Source: Pseudomonas sp. PB120 (GTDB lineage: Bacteria > Pseudomonadota > Gammaproteobacteria > Pseudomonadales > Pseudomonadaceae). Taken from it: 64,000 nt of DNA. The notes beneath the pieces were generated by a model, which worked only from the letters and a program-made list of their open reading frames with translations, searched no databases and was not told the origin of the DNA. How positions within the stretch are numbered: position 1 is the first letter of the stretch; every line of letters starts with the position of its first letter. Of this stretch, positions 53,093 through 62,158 are shown piece by piece. The stretch covers positions 16,379 to 80,378 of the forward strand of contig NZ_RWIN01000083.1 in NCBI RefSeq assembly GCF_009761815.1, in the 5' to 3' direction. The translations under genes and the position numbers were made by a program.

Positions 53093-54796
53093 TCAGCCGG
53101 CTTTTCGAGCCGTCAACAATGACGGCGCAACGTCGCCCAGCAAGGAACCGCCAACGGGCGAAACAAACTCCTGAGTCTGCCCGTGCACCGGCAGGCGGCC
53201 ACCGGGAGGCTGGTGGGGCAAGGCGCTGAAGGGCTCTTCCCGCAGGCTGCGAATCAGGGTGTAGCTCATGATCATCATCAGGATGGCGATCGGCAGGCCC
53301 GCTGCGATGCTCGCCATCTGAATCGCCTTGAGCCCTCCCGCCAGCAGCAACCCGGCAGCGACACCGCCTTCGAGCATGCACCAGAGCAGCCTGATCCAGT
53401 TGGGCGGGTTGGTGCTGCCCATTGCATTCAAGGTGCAGAGCACCTGAGTACCGGCGTCGGCGGTGGTGACGAAATGCACGGCGAGCAGCAGGCACACGAA
53501 GATCGAGAGCGCGCCGCCAATGACCGGGCCATCCAGTTTGCCGAGCAAGGTGAACATGGCCGCCGTGGCTTCTTTCTTGGTGGCCAGCAGGACGGTGCCG
53601 CCTTCAAAGGTGGCTTTTTCCTGAATCTGTTCAGCGCCAGACGGTGCGCTCTGATACTGCTGACGTTCGGTTTGCTCGCTCTTCAACGCAGCGCCACCAA
53701 ACACCGACATCCAGAGGATGGTGACCATCGTGGGCACCACCAGGGCACCGACGATGAGTTCGCGAATGGTCCGGCCCTTGGAGATACGGGCGATGAACAG
53801 GCCCACGAACGGCCCCCAGGTCATCCACCACGGCCAGTAGAACGCGGTCCACCAGTTTTGCCATTGAGTGTCTTTCTGGGTGTCCATCCAGAGGCTCAGG
53901 CCGACCAGGTTTTGCAAATAGTCACCGGTCGATTCGAACATCAGGTTGAGGATGTAGCGCGTCGGACCAATCGCCAGAACAATCAGCATCAACAGGATCG
54001 ACATGTACATGTTGAGTGTCGATATCCGTTTCATCCCTTTGGAAAGACCGGCCAGGAGTGAAATGGAGGCGATGATCGTGACCACCAGAATGATGGACAG
54101 CTGCAGGCCGATGCTGACGGGCACGCCAAAGACCTGGTGCAGGCCGGTATTGATTTGCGCAACGCCCAGGCCCAGCGATTGGGAAACACCGAAGGCAGTG
54201 ATCGCCACCCCCATGATGTCCACGACGTGGCCGATCCAGCCATAGATCCGGTCGCCAATCAGCGGGTAGAGCAGGGACCGCAGCGCCAGGGGCAACCCTT
54301 TGCGATAGGCGAAATATGCCAGGCTCAAGCCGATCAAGGTGAAAATCGCCCAAGGATGAAGCCCCCAGTGAAACAGGGTGATGCGCATGGCCATGCTCGC
54401 GGCTTCATCGGTCAGGCCCTTGGAGAAAGGGTTGTCGGCGTAATGCAACATGGGTTCGGCGACCGACCAGAAAATCAGGCCGATGCCCATGCCGGCACTG
54501 AACAGCATGGCGATCCATGAGCCAAAGCTGAACTCGGGATGATCGTGCTCGGCACCGAGTTTGAGCGTGCCGTAACGGCTGAGAGAAATGTACAGCAGCA
54601 GGCAGAGCACGCCGCTCAGCAGCGCCAGGTAATACCACTTGAAGTTGGTCAGGATGAAGGTTGACGCGGTTTCAAACGTTTTCGCCGCTTGTTCATTCAT
54701 GAACGCACAAAACAGCACAAACAGGATCACGGTTGTGATCGAAACCAACGTTACATTCGGGTTGAGACCTTTAAGAAGGCCCGATTCTGCACGCAT
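53093..54796 (-). CDS. BCCT family betaine/carnitine/choline transporter
   Basis: This 567-residue inner-membrane protein has twelve hydrophobic segments and BCCT motifs: the glycine-rich FSAGMGIGLIFWSVAEP in TM3 and the signature WWTAFYWPWWMTWGPFVGLF. The C-terminal tail of about 50 residues is shorter than that of osmosensing BetT forms, pointing to catabolic uptake. It is divergent from the Rieske oxygenase operon, so it probably brings in that pathway's quaternary ammonium substrate. Confidence 0.93.
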   Translation of the reverse strand: MRAESGLLKGLNPNVTLVSITTVILFVLFCAFMNEQAAKTFETASTFILTNFKWYYLALLSGVLCLLLYISLSRYGTLKLGAEHDHPEFSFGSWIAMLFSAGMGIGLIFWSVAEPMLHYADNPFSKGLTDEAASMAMRITLFHWGLHPWAIFTLIGLSLAYFAYRKGLPLALRSLLYPLIGDRIYGWIGHVVDIMGVAITAFGVSQSLGLGVAQINTGLHQVFGVPVSIGLQLSIILVVTIIASISLLAGLSKGMKRISTLNMYMSILLMLIVLAIGPTRYILNLMFESTGDYLQNLVGLSLWMDTQKDTQWQNWWTAFYWPWWMTWGPFVGLFIARISKGRTIRELIVGALVVPTMVTILWMSVFGGAALKSEQTERQQYQSAPSGAEQIQEKATFEGGTVLLATKKEATAAMFTLLGKLDGPVIGGALSIFVCLLLAVHFVTTADAGTQVLCTLNAMGSTNPPNWIRLLWCMLEGGVAAGLLLAGGLKAIQMASIAAGLPIAILMMIMSYTLIRSLREEPFSALPHQPPGGRLPVHGQTQEFVSPVGGSLLGDVAPSLLTARKAG

Positions 54797-55194
54797 TTTT
54801 TTCCCCTTTTATTATTGTTCAAGGGTTGTGGATTTTGCGGTTGAAGGGCTGATCGACGTTCAGCTGTTACCAGCGGCCAATCATTCGCCCCTCAGGGTGA
54901 CCTCGGGGCGATGACGGCCCGGGATGTGGCGACAAAATGGTGGAGACACGGGCGGCGAACAACTCATTTATCCTCATCATTTCATTACATTTAATCATTA
55001 ATTCAGAGCGGGGAATTTGCGGGGGTAACTGAACCGTATCAGCCAAAATCAATTTTCACATTGATGAGCAATAGTCATTAATGCCTGCCTGAAAAATCGT
55101 TTGTCGAGGGTTCCTCTTCTTGCCGAAACTCGCCGTCATGCAGCAGGCCGGACCTGCCGTGCATTTTCATTCGTGCCAGCAAGAGAAAATAATA
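54797..55194. other. Divergent promoter region of the BCCT/Rieske cluster, no gene seen
   Basis: About 400 bases lie between the BCCT transporter and Rieske oxygenase genes. The part from 54950 to 55080 is AT-rich, including CATTTCATTACATTTAATCA, and should hold both promoters. I see no small gene here. Confidence 0.6.
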
Positions 55195-56385
55195 ATGACT
55201 TCCACGACCGCGACCCGCCTTATCCCGACTCAAACCCTGGAAACTGTCCTGGCTCCGATCCATGAAGCCCATGGCCTGACCAACGAGTTTTATACCGAAC
55301 AACGCTATTTCGACCTGGAGCGCGATCACGTGCTCGGTCGCAACTGGGCGTGCGTCGGTTTTGCCAGCGACCTGCCGAGCACCAGCTACGTCAAACCGGT
55401 GGATTTCATGGGGCTGCCACTGTTGCTGATGCGCAACCGCGAAGGCCTGGTGCAGGTCTTCCACAACGTCTGCAGCCACCGGGGCGTCAAGCTTGTGCAG
55501 CAGGCCGGCGAAGTGCAGGGCGTGATCCGCTGCCCTTACCACTCCTGGACCTACGACTTGAACGGCGGCCTCAAAGGCACACCTCACGTGGGCGGCATCA
55601 ACCAGCACAAAGACGAGCGTTTCGCCTGCGAGAAACATGGCCTGAAGGCGTTGCGCAGTGCCATCTGGATGGACATGGTGTTCATCAACCTGTCGGCTGA
55701 CGCACCGGACCTGCAAGAGCAACTAGCCCCCCTGACCGAGCGCTGGACCCAGTTCCTGGGGACCGACGGCATGGACCTGTTGCGCCGCGAGCCCAACAGT
55801 GGCGCCGTCAGCATCGAGGTCAACTGCAACTGGAAACTGGCAGTGGAAAACTACTGCGAGGCCTACCACTTGCCATGGGTGCACCCTAGCCTGAACAGCT
55901 ATTCCCGCCTGGAAGACCACTACAACATCATCTTCGATCAGTTCGCCGGCCAGGGCAGCCATGCCTATAACCTGTCCGACGTCGCCGGTACCCACCTGCC
56001 GATGTTCCCGTCCTGGCCGCAGGATCGCCTGCGCACCGCCGAGTACGTCGCGTTTTTCCCTAACGTCTTGCTGGGCATCCAGGCCGACCATGCCTTCGCC
56101 ATGATGCTGGAGCCGGTCGCCCCCGGGAAAACCATCGAGCACCTGCGCCTGTTCTATATCGGCGATGAGGCGCTGGACGACCGTTACGAGGCAGCGCGTG
56201 ACGCGGTCATGCAGTCCTGGCGCGTGGTGTTCGCCGAAGACATCGCGTCGGTCGAAGGCATGCAGAAGGGCCGTCATTCCCCTGGCTATGGCGGCGGGGC
56301 GTTCTCCCCGGAAATGGATCTGCCGACCCACTTCTTCCACCAGTGGGCGGCGCGTCAGTTGCTCGCCTGCGCGCAGAGTGTTTGA
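55195..56385 (+). CDS. Rieske non-heme iron oxygenase, quaternary-ammonium type (carnitine/choline monooxygenase-like)
   Basis: This is a 396-residue oxygenase alpha subunit. The Rieske cluster ligands are C93, H95 (CSHRG) and C113, H116 (CPYHSW). Mononuclear iron ligands are H225, H230 (EAYHLPWVH) and D349 (FAEDIASVE). The residue bridging neighbouring subunits is E222, where aromatic-ring dioxygenases have Asp; Glu is seen in carnitine, choline and glycine-betaine oxygenases. It is the first gene of a six-gene operon divergent from a BCCT transporter. It should cleave a C-N bond or N-demethylate a betaine-like substrate; which one is not visible. Confidence 0.9.
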   Translation: MTSTTATRLIPTQTLETVLAPIHEAHGLTNEFYTEQRYFDLERDHVLGRNWACVGFASDLPSTSYVKPVDFMGLPLLLMRNREGLVQVFHNVCSHRGVKLVQQAGEVQGVIRCPYHSWTYDLNGGLKGTPHVGGINQHKDERFACEKHGLKALRSAIWMDMVFINLSADAPDLQEQLAPLTERWTQFLGTDGMDLLRREPNSGAVSIEVNCNWKLAVENYCEAYHLPWVHPSLNSYSRLEDHYNIIFDQFAGQGSHAYNLSDVAGTHLPMFPSWPQDRLRTAEYVAFFPNVLLGIQADHAFAMMLEPVAPGKTIEHLRLFYIGDEALDDRYEAARDAVMQSWRVVFAEDIASVEGMQKGRHSPGYGGGAFSPEMDLPTHFFHQWAARQLLACAQSV

Positions 56386-56395
56386 GGTCATGGCC

Positions 56396-57841
56396 ATGTA
56401 TTCGATCCAGCCGCATTGGTTGAACTTCATTGATGGCGCGTGGGCCGACAGCGAGCAGTCCATCACGGTCAGCAATCCCGGGACGACAGAACCGGTCGCC
56501 ACCATTGCCCAGGCCTCCATCCCCGACGCCGAACGCGCGCTGCAGGCCGCACGCCGCTGTGCCGACAGCGGCGAGCTGACCCGCGCACGGCCCGCGCAAC
56601 GGGTCACCTGGTTGCTGGAGGTCGCCGCGCAAATCCGCGCGGTGACCGAGGAAGGGGCCTGGGTCCTGTGCCAGGAGAACGGAAAGAGCCTGCGCGACGC
56701 CCGTGACGAATTTATCGAAGCGGCGCGTTACTTCGAGTATTACGCCGGGATGGCCGACAAGATCGAAGGCAAGTCCATTCCGCTGGGCAACGGCTACATG
56801 GACTTCACGGTCTACGACCCCATGGGCGTGTCGCTGCAAATCGTGCCGTGGAATTTCCCGGTGTCCATTTGCGCCCGTTCACTGGCGCCGGCGCTCGCGG
56901 CGGGCAACGCGGTGGTGATCAAGTCGCCGGAAATTTCTCCCCTGGGGCTGTGCGTTCTGCTGCAGGCCATTGAACGCGCCGGGTTACCTCGCGGCGCCGT
57001 CAACCTGATCTGCGGTCAAGGCCGGGAAGTCGGTGCTTACATGGCCGGGCATCGGGCAGTCGACCAGATCGTCTTCACCGGGTCCGTCGGCACAGGGCAG
57101 AGCATTCTGCGAGCGTCTGCCGAGCACGCCATTCCCAGCGTCATGGAGCTGGGCGGCAAATCAGCGGCGGTGGTGTTCCCCGATGCGGACCGCGAGCAAC
57201 TGTTGAATAGCGTCCGCAACGGCATTTTCTTCAATGCCGGCCAGGTGTGCTCGGCCATGTCGCGCCTGTTGGTGCATCGCTCCCTGTACGAAGAGGTGGT
57301 CGCTGAAGTGGTCGCGATGGCCGAGGGACTGGTTGCGGGCCTTGGCCAGGACAATCCAGACCTGACGCCCGTGATCTCCGCGAGCCAGCTGCAAGGCATT
57401 GAAGCGATGTGTCGGCGAGCCCAGGAAGAGGGCGCCGTGGTTGCCACCGGCGGCGAGGCCATCAGCGGGATGCGTGGGCACTTCATGGCACCAACGGTGT
57501 TCCGTGACGTCAGCCCGCAGATGGAAATTGCCCAGGCCGAAGTCTTTGGCCCGGTGCTCGCGGTTATCCCGTTCGACACCGAAGCGGAAGCCATCGCCAT
57601 TGCCAACGGCACCGACTTTGGCCTGGTCGCGGGGGTTTTCACCCAGGACCTCAATCGCGCCTTGCGCTGCGCACGGCAACTACGCGCCGGCCAGGTGTTC
57701 ATCAACGAGTGGTACGCCGGTGGCATTGAAACGCCGTTCGGTGGCGTGGGGCTGTCCGGTTTCGGCCGCGAAAAAGGCCAGGAAGCGCTCTACAGCTATG
57801 TGCGTACCAAAAACCTTGCCTTGCGCATTTCGGGCGAGTGA
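56396..57841 (+). CDS. NAD(P)-dependent aldehyde dehydrogenase
   Basis: This 481-residue ALDH has VPWNFPV (N153), ELGGKS (E251) and [10 protein letters not shown] (C285). It begins ten bases after the oxygenase gene. ATG 56396 is favoured because GAGG is eight bases before it; ATG 56390 is in frame but too close. C-N cleavage by a carnitine-oxygenase-like enzyme gives a semialdehyde (malic semialdehyde for carnitine), so this enzyme probably oxidises the aldehyde product of the preceding gene. Confidence 0.9.
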   Translation: MYSIQPHWLNFIDGAWADSEQSITVSNPGTTEPVATIAQASIPDAERALQAARRCADSGELTRARPAQRVTWLLEVAAQIRAVTEEGAWVLCQENGKSLRDARDEFIEAARYFEYYAGMADKIEGKSIPLGNGYMDFTVYDPMGVSLQIVPWNFPVSICARSLAPALAAGNAVVIKSPEISPLGLCVLLQAIERAGLPRGAVNLICGQGREVGAYMAGHRAVDQIVFTGSVGTGQSILRASAEHAIPSVMELGGKSAAVVFPDADREQLLNSVRNGIFFNAGQVCSAMSRLLVHRSLYEEVVAEVVAMAEGLVAGLGQDNPDLTPVISASQLQGIEAMCRRAQEEGAVVATGGEAISGMRGHFMAPTVFRDVSPQMEIAQAEVFGPVLAVIPFDTEAEAIAIANGTDFGLVAGVFTQDLNRALRCARQLRAGQVFINEWYAGGIETPFGGVGLSGFGREKGQEALYSYVRTKNLALRISGE

Positions 57842-57852
57842 GGAGGCACACC

Positions 57853-59238
57853 ATGAAAAAATGGCTCTGCATTATCTGTGGCCTGATTTATGACGAAGCC
57901 CTGGGCTGGCCGGACGACGGTATTGTCGCCGGGACCCGCTGGGAAGATGTCCCCGAAGACTGGCTGTGCCCCGAGTGCAAGGTGGGCAAATCGGATTTCG
58001 AGATGATCGAGATCAGCGAACCGGTGAAGGTCGCCGCTGTCGCCCCGGCGCTCGTGAAACAGCCCGCAGTAGCAGTTCAGCCGGCCCAGCCGGTGGTGAT
58101 CATCGGCAGCGGGTATGCCGGTTATGGCCTCGCGCAGGCGCTGCGCAAAGCCAACCCGCAACTCGATATCCGGGTCCTGACCCAGGACTGTGGGCACCAC
58201 TATTCCAAGCCGGGGCTGTCGATCGCGTTGGCACAAGGGCGCAGCGCGGCGGGGTTGGCGACGGACAGCCCGATGGCGCTGGAACAGCGCTGGGGCATTC
58301 GCATCTACAGCCATTGCCGGGTCGAGCGCATTGATGTGCAGGCCCGACGCCTGCACACCAATCTTGGCGAGGTGGCGTACGGTCAACTCGTCCTGGCCAG
58401 TGGGGCGTCACCCCTGCGCCTGCCCATCGAGGGCTGTGCCGACGCATTGCTGAGCGTGAACAATCTGCAGGATTACCGGGCATTCCGTGAGCGCCTCGAA
58501 GGTGTGCGCCGCGTGGCGGTGCTGGGCGACGGGTTGATTGGCTGCGAATTTGCCAACGACCTGGCCAGCAGCGGTTATCAGGTTCGGGTGATTGGTCTGG
58601 GGCATTGGCCGATGGAGCGCTTGCTGCCGGAAGCGGCGGGCCGGCAACTGCAAGAGGCGTTGTCCGCGCTGGGCGTGCAATGGCATTTGCGTACGACGTT
58701 GCAGCGCATCGAGCAAGCGTCCAATGGCTATCGACTGACACTGGCCGATGGTCAGGCGTTCGACGCGGACCTGGTGGTGTCGGCGGTGGGCCTGCGACCC
58801 AATCTGGAACTGGCACAGGCCGCAGGCCTGGCGTGCAGGCGTGGCATTCAGGTGGATGCGCACCTGCAAACCTCACAACCCGGCATCTATGCCTTGGGGG
58901 ACTGCATCGAGGTCGATGGGCAATTGCTACCGTATCTCGCGCCGATCAACGAGGGCATTCGTGCCCTGGCCAAGACCTTGTCCGGGCAGCCGACGCCGGT
59001 GACGTACCCACTCGCCCCCGTGACGGTGAAAACGCCCGCCGCTCCTTTGTGCCTGCTGCCGCCGCCCGTTGATTGCGAAGGGCAATGGCATTGCGACGAA
59101 ACCGGGGACGGCCTGAGCGCGGCGTTCCGCGACAGCGGCGGTGCCTTGCGCGGCTTCGTCCTGCTTGGACGGCAAGCACAACAAAAACGTAATGCCTGGC
59201 TGCAGAGCTGCCAGGGCATCCCACAGAATGTGGCCTGA
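57853..59238 (+). CDS. Rubredoxin fused to rubredoxin-reductase-like flavoprotein
   Basis: This 461-residue fusion has an N-terminal rubredoxin (C6-x2-C9 in [19 protein letters not shown] and C39-x2-C42 in WLCPEC) and a linker to about residue 78. An FAD/NAD reductase follows ([14 protein letters not shown] at 81, NAD-binding [14 protein letters not shown] at 221, and YALGDC near 345). It resembles AlkG joined to AlkT. AGGAGG at 57841-57846 supports the start. Placed directly after a Rieske oxygenase and its aldehyde dehydrogenase, it is the only visible electron donor and may replace the usual ferredoxin-type reductase. Confidence 0.92.
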   Translation: MKKWLCIICGLIYDEALGWPDDGIVAGTRWEDVPEDWLCPECKVGKSDFEMIEISEPVKVAAVAPALVKQPAVAVQPAQPVVIIGSGYAGYGLAQALRKANPQLDIRVLTQDCGHHYSKPGLSIALAQGRSAAGLATDSPMALEQRWGIRIYSHCRVERIDVQARRLHTNLGEVAYGQLVLASGASPLRLPIEGCADALLSVNNLQDYRAFRERLEGVRRVAVLGDGLIGCEFANDLASSGYQVRVIGLGHWPMERLLPEAAGRQLQEALSALGVQWHLRTTLQRIEQASNGYRLTLADGQAFDADLVVSAVGLRPNLELAQAAGLACRRGIQVDAHLQTSQPGIYALGDCIEVDGQLLPYLAPINEGIRALAKTLSGQPTPVTYPLAPVTVKTPAAPLCLLPPPVDCEGQWHCDETGDGLSAAFRDSGGALRGFVLLGRQAQQKRNAWLQSCQGIPQNVA

Positions 59239-59248
59239 GAATCGACCC

Positions 59249-60577
59249 ATGAACAGTATCGTTAACTTGCCACATGATGACCGCAGTTGCGGCTGGTACG
59301 CCGCCTTACCCGAACCGCTGGCGCCTACTCGCCTGAGCGGTGAACAAAAGGCCGACTACGTGGTGATCGGCGCCGGTTTCGCCGGCCTCGCCGCTGCTCG
59401 GCGCCTGGCTGAGCACATGCCGCAGTCGCGCATTCTGCTGGTGGATGCCCAGCGCGTCGGCTACGGCGCATCGGGTCGTAACTCCGGATTCGTCATCGAC
59501 CTGCCGCACAAATTCGCCCTGGAACATCCCGATCCACAGCACAAGCAACGCTTGCTCGGCCTCAATCGCGCGGCCATCGCGCAACTGCAAACCCTGATCG
59601 GACGTCACGGCATCGAGTGCCAATGGTCCCATGCCGGCAAGTATCAAGGCGCCGTGGGTGAGCGTGGCCTGGCCTATCTCGGCCACTTCGAGAAACTGAT
59701 GGCCGACCTGGGCGAGCCTTACCGGCGCGTGGAAAAACAGGAACTGGCCGGGGTGCTGGGCACGGACTATTACAGCCGCGCCATCTTTACCCCGGGTTGC
59801 TACCTCATGCAGCCAGCGGCACTGGTGCGTGGCTTGGGCGGGTCACTGCCGGAAAACGTCGAGGTCCTGGAAGAATCGCCGATCCAGCGCCTGGAGAAGG
59901 ACGCGGACGGGAGCTGGACCCTGCAAGGTAAAGACGGATCGATTCGCACACCGAAAGTGTTGCTGGGGACCAGTATTTTCACCCAGGAGTTCGGTTACCT
60001 GCGCAATCGGCTGTTGCCGGTGATGACGTTCGCCAGCTGGACGCGGCCGCTGACGGACGCCGAGATGGCGGCTGTCGGTGTGCAGGCCGACTGGGGGCTG
60101 ACGCCTGCCGACCATGCCGGCACCACGGTGAGGATGACCCAGGATCGCCGTCTCATCATCCGCAATACCTACAAACATGTGCCGCGATACGGGCGAAGCA
60201 TCAATGACGCGACGCGCATGAAGGTCCGCGAGGACCATGTGGCGGCGTTCGTCGCGCGCTACCCGCAACTGGCCCATGTGCCGCTGACGCACACTTGGGG
60301 CGGGGTTTACGCGATCTCGCGCAACTTCACCAATTTCTTCGGGAAACTCGACGACGGCGTGTTCGCCACCGCTTGTGACAACGGCGTCGGGGCCGCCTGG
60401 GGCACCATCTCCGGCACGTTGCTGGCCGATAAGGCGGTGGGTGCCGACTCGCAACAGCTCAATGACATTCAGTCCGTGACGGGCATGCCTTCGCGCAATC
60501 CGCCGGAGCCGTTCCTTGGGCTCGGGGTGCGTTCACGGATCCGCTGGGCGGCGTGGAACAGCCGGAGCGAGCTATGA
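59249..60577 (+). CDS. FAD-dependent amine oxidase/dehydrogenase (DAO family)
   Basis: This 442-residue flavoprotein has an N-terminal dinucleotide motif (YVVIGAGFAGLAAARRLAE) and the GYGASGRNSGFV block typical of DAO-family enzymes such as PuuB, sarcosine and dimethylglycine oxidases. A C-terminal THTWGGVYAISRN and ACDNGVGAAWGT complete it. It lies ten bases after the rubredoxin fusion and overlaps the next gene by four bases. It could oxidise the amine released or formed in the pathway, such as an N-methyl intermediate. Confidence 0.88.
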   Translation: MNSIVNLPHDDRSCGWYAALPEPLAPTRLSGEQKADYVVIGAGFAGLAAARRLAEHMPQSRILLVDAQRVGYGASGRNSGFVIDLPHKFALEHPDPQHKQRLLGLNRAAIAQLQTLIGRHGIECQWSHAGKYQGAVGERGLAYLGHFEKLMADLGEPYRRVEKQELAGVLGTDYYSRAIFTPGCYLMQPAALVRGLGGSLPENVEVLEESPIQRLEKDADGSWTLQGKDGSIRTPKVLLGTSIFTQEFGYLRNRLLPVMTFASWTRPLTDAEMAAVGVQADWGLTPADHAGTTVRMTQDRRLIIRNTYKHVPRYGRSINDATRMKVREDHVAAFVARYPQLAHVPLTHTWGGVYAISRNFTNFFGKLDDGVFATACDNGVGAAWGTISGTLLADKAVGADSQQLNDIQSVTGMPSRNPPEPFLGLGVRSRIRWAAWNSRSEL

Positions 60578-60945
60578 CGAATGCCCCGACAGAGAGGAAA
60601 CCGGTGAGGCTGGTCGATCACCGGGACCTGGACTTTGTGCATCGCGGTGGCCCCCCCGGGGGCGCCAGTGTTGCGCGCGCCCTCAGCAATGAGGTGTCGC
60701 CGCACCTGGGCATCGGATTTGCGCGGTGGGAGGGGGCCGAGGTTGCCTGGACCTTGCTGTATGACGAAGTGATTTTTGTCATCGAAGGCAGTTTCGAACT
60801 GAGGGCCAACGGTGAACTGTACCGGGTGGAACCCGGGCAGTTGCTGTGGATTCCCGAAGGGACCGAACTCGTCTATGGGGGACACGCGCTGTTTGGCTAT
60901 GTCGTGCATCCGGGTGACTGGAAGCAGCGCCACGGGCTCATCTGA
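60574..60945 (+). CDS. EutQ-like cupin protein
   Basis: This 123-residue single cupin barrel (WTLLYDEVIFVIEGSFELRA, then YRVEPGQLLWIPEGTELVYGG) resembles the acetate-kinase-like cupin EutQ of ethanolamine utilisation. Usual metal histidines are mostly missing from the first motif. The ATG overlaps the stop of the FAD oxidase gene (ATGA), so it is translationally coupled. Confidence 0.82.
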   Translation: MTNAPTERKPVRLVDHRDLDFVHRGGPPGGASVARALSNEVSPHLGIGFARWEGAEVAWTLLYDEVIFVIEGSFELRANGELYRVEPGQLLWIPEGTELVYGGHALFGYVVHPGDWKQRHGLI

Positions 60946-60960
60946 TCCGGGAAACTGAAC

Positions 60961-62118
60961 ATGTTTGCGCTCACCAAGGTGTTTGCAACGATTTACGCGG
61001 CGGCGCTGTTGATGCAGCTCGGGTCAAGCCTGCTGATGACGTACCTGGCCTTGCGCCTGGACGCCGCCGGTATCGCGGAGTTCTGGGGCGGTGCGCTCAT
61101 GGCGGCCAACGCGCTGGGGATGGTGGCAGGAGGACGTGCCGGTTACTGGCTGATCGGCCGGATCGCACACGTGCGGGCATTTGTGGTCAGCGCAGGCGTC
61201 ATTGTCACGGCGGTTCTCAGCCACCAGTTGAGTGACTGGCTGCCGTTTTGGCTGGCGCTGAGGTTTGTGGTCGGCGTGGCGATGATGTGCCAACTGATGG
61301 TGATTGAAAGCTGGCTCAATGACTGTGCACCGGGCGGTCGTCGAGGCGGCGCCATGTCGCTGTACATGGTGGCGAGCTACGTCGGCATGATGCTGGGGCA
61401 GTTGTTGCTCAGCTTCAGCAACGGGCTCGACGCGCTAGTGTTGTCGGGCGTGGCGATTGCGTTCGCCATCGGGCTGGTGCCGATGGCCATGCATCGGGGA
61501 ATGCAGCCGCATCCGATCAGTCCGGCCAGGGTCAGCTTCATGCGTTATATCCGTCGGCTGCCGCAATCGCTGGGCACGGTGCTCGCCTCGGGTTTGCTCA
61601 ACGGCTGCTTCTATGGATTGGCGCCGATCTTCGCTGCACAGTCGGGTTTTTCACCGGCACAGGTCGGCCTGTTCATGGCCTTGAGTATTGCGGCGGGCCT
61701 GTTCGCGCAGCTGCCGCTGGGCAAACTGTCGGACCGTTTTTCCCGTGTCGGCCTGATCCGCTGGAACGCCGCTTTGCTTTGCATCGCTTACCTGCCACTG
61801 GCCTTTGTGCAGGCACCGCAACCAGGTTGGGTGATGCTGGCGGGCGCCGTCATCGGCTTTCTGCAGTTTTGCCTCTATCCATTGGGCGTTGTGCATGCCA
61901 ATGACAATCTGGAGCCTGAGTTGCGGGTGTCGGTGGCTGGGGTGCTGTTGGTCACGTTCGGCATCGGCGCAGCCATTGGCCCCTTGGTGGCGGGTGCGAT
62001 GATGGAACATTTCGGGCGCCAGGCGCTTTACCTGTTCGGCATCGGCGTGGCCGCACTGGTGGTTTGCCTGGTCAGCGACAGGCAACGCATTCAGGCGGCG
62101 GTCATGCCGGCCCAATGA
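60961..62118 (+). CDS. MFS transporter, YcaD-like
   Basis: This is a 385-residue inner-membrane protein with about twelve helices. It has the family features NALGMVAGGRAGYWLIGRI and VIESWLNDCAPGGRRG, plus FAQLPLGKLSDRFSR in the second half. Its last gene position in the operon and the presence of a BCCT importer suggest export of a by-product or uptake of an alternative substrate. A strong terminator begins five bases after the stop. Confidence 0.85.
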   Translation: MFALTKVFATIYAAALLMQLGSSLLMTYLALRLDAAGIAEFWGGALMAANALGMVAGGRAGYWLIGRIAHVRAFVVSAGVIVTAVLSHQLSDWLPFWLALRFVVGVAMMCQLMVIESWLNDCAPGGRRGGAMSLYMVASYVGMMLGQLLLSFSNGLDALVLSGVAIAFAIGLVPMAMHRGMQPHPISPARVSFMRYIRRLPQSLGTVLASGLLNGCFYGLAPIFAAQSGFSPAQVGLFMALSIAAGLFAQLPLGKLSDRFSRVGLIRWNAALLCIAYLPLAFVQAPQPGWVMLAGAVIGFLQFCLYPLGVVHANDNLEPELRVSVAGVLLVTFGIGAAIGPLVAGAMMEHFGRQALYLFGIGVAALVVCLVSDRQRIQAAVMPAQ

Positions 62119-62122
62119 AGCT

Positions 62123-62150
62123 CGCCCCTGACAACCCGTTGTCAGGGGCG
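62123..62150. terminator. Bidirectional terminator ending the Rieske operon
   Basis: A perfect 13-base stem (CGCCCCTGACAAC / GTTGTCAGGGGCG) with a two-base loop is followed by ATTTTC. It lies between convergent MFS genes. Confidence 0.88.
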
Positions 62151-62158
62151 ATTTTCAT

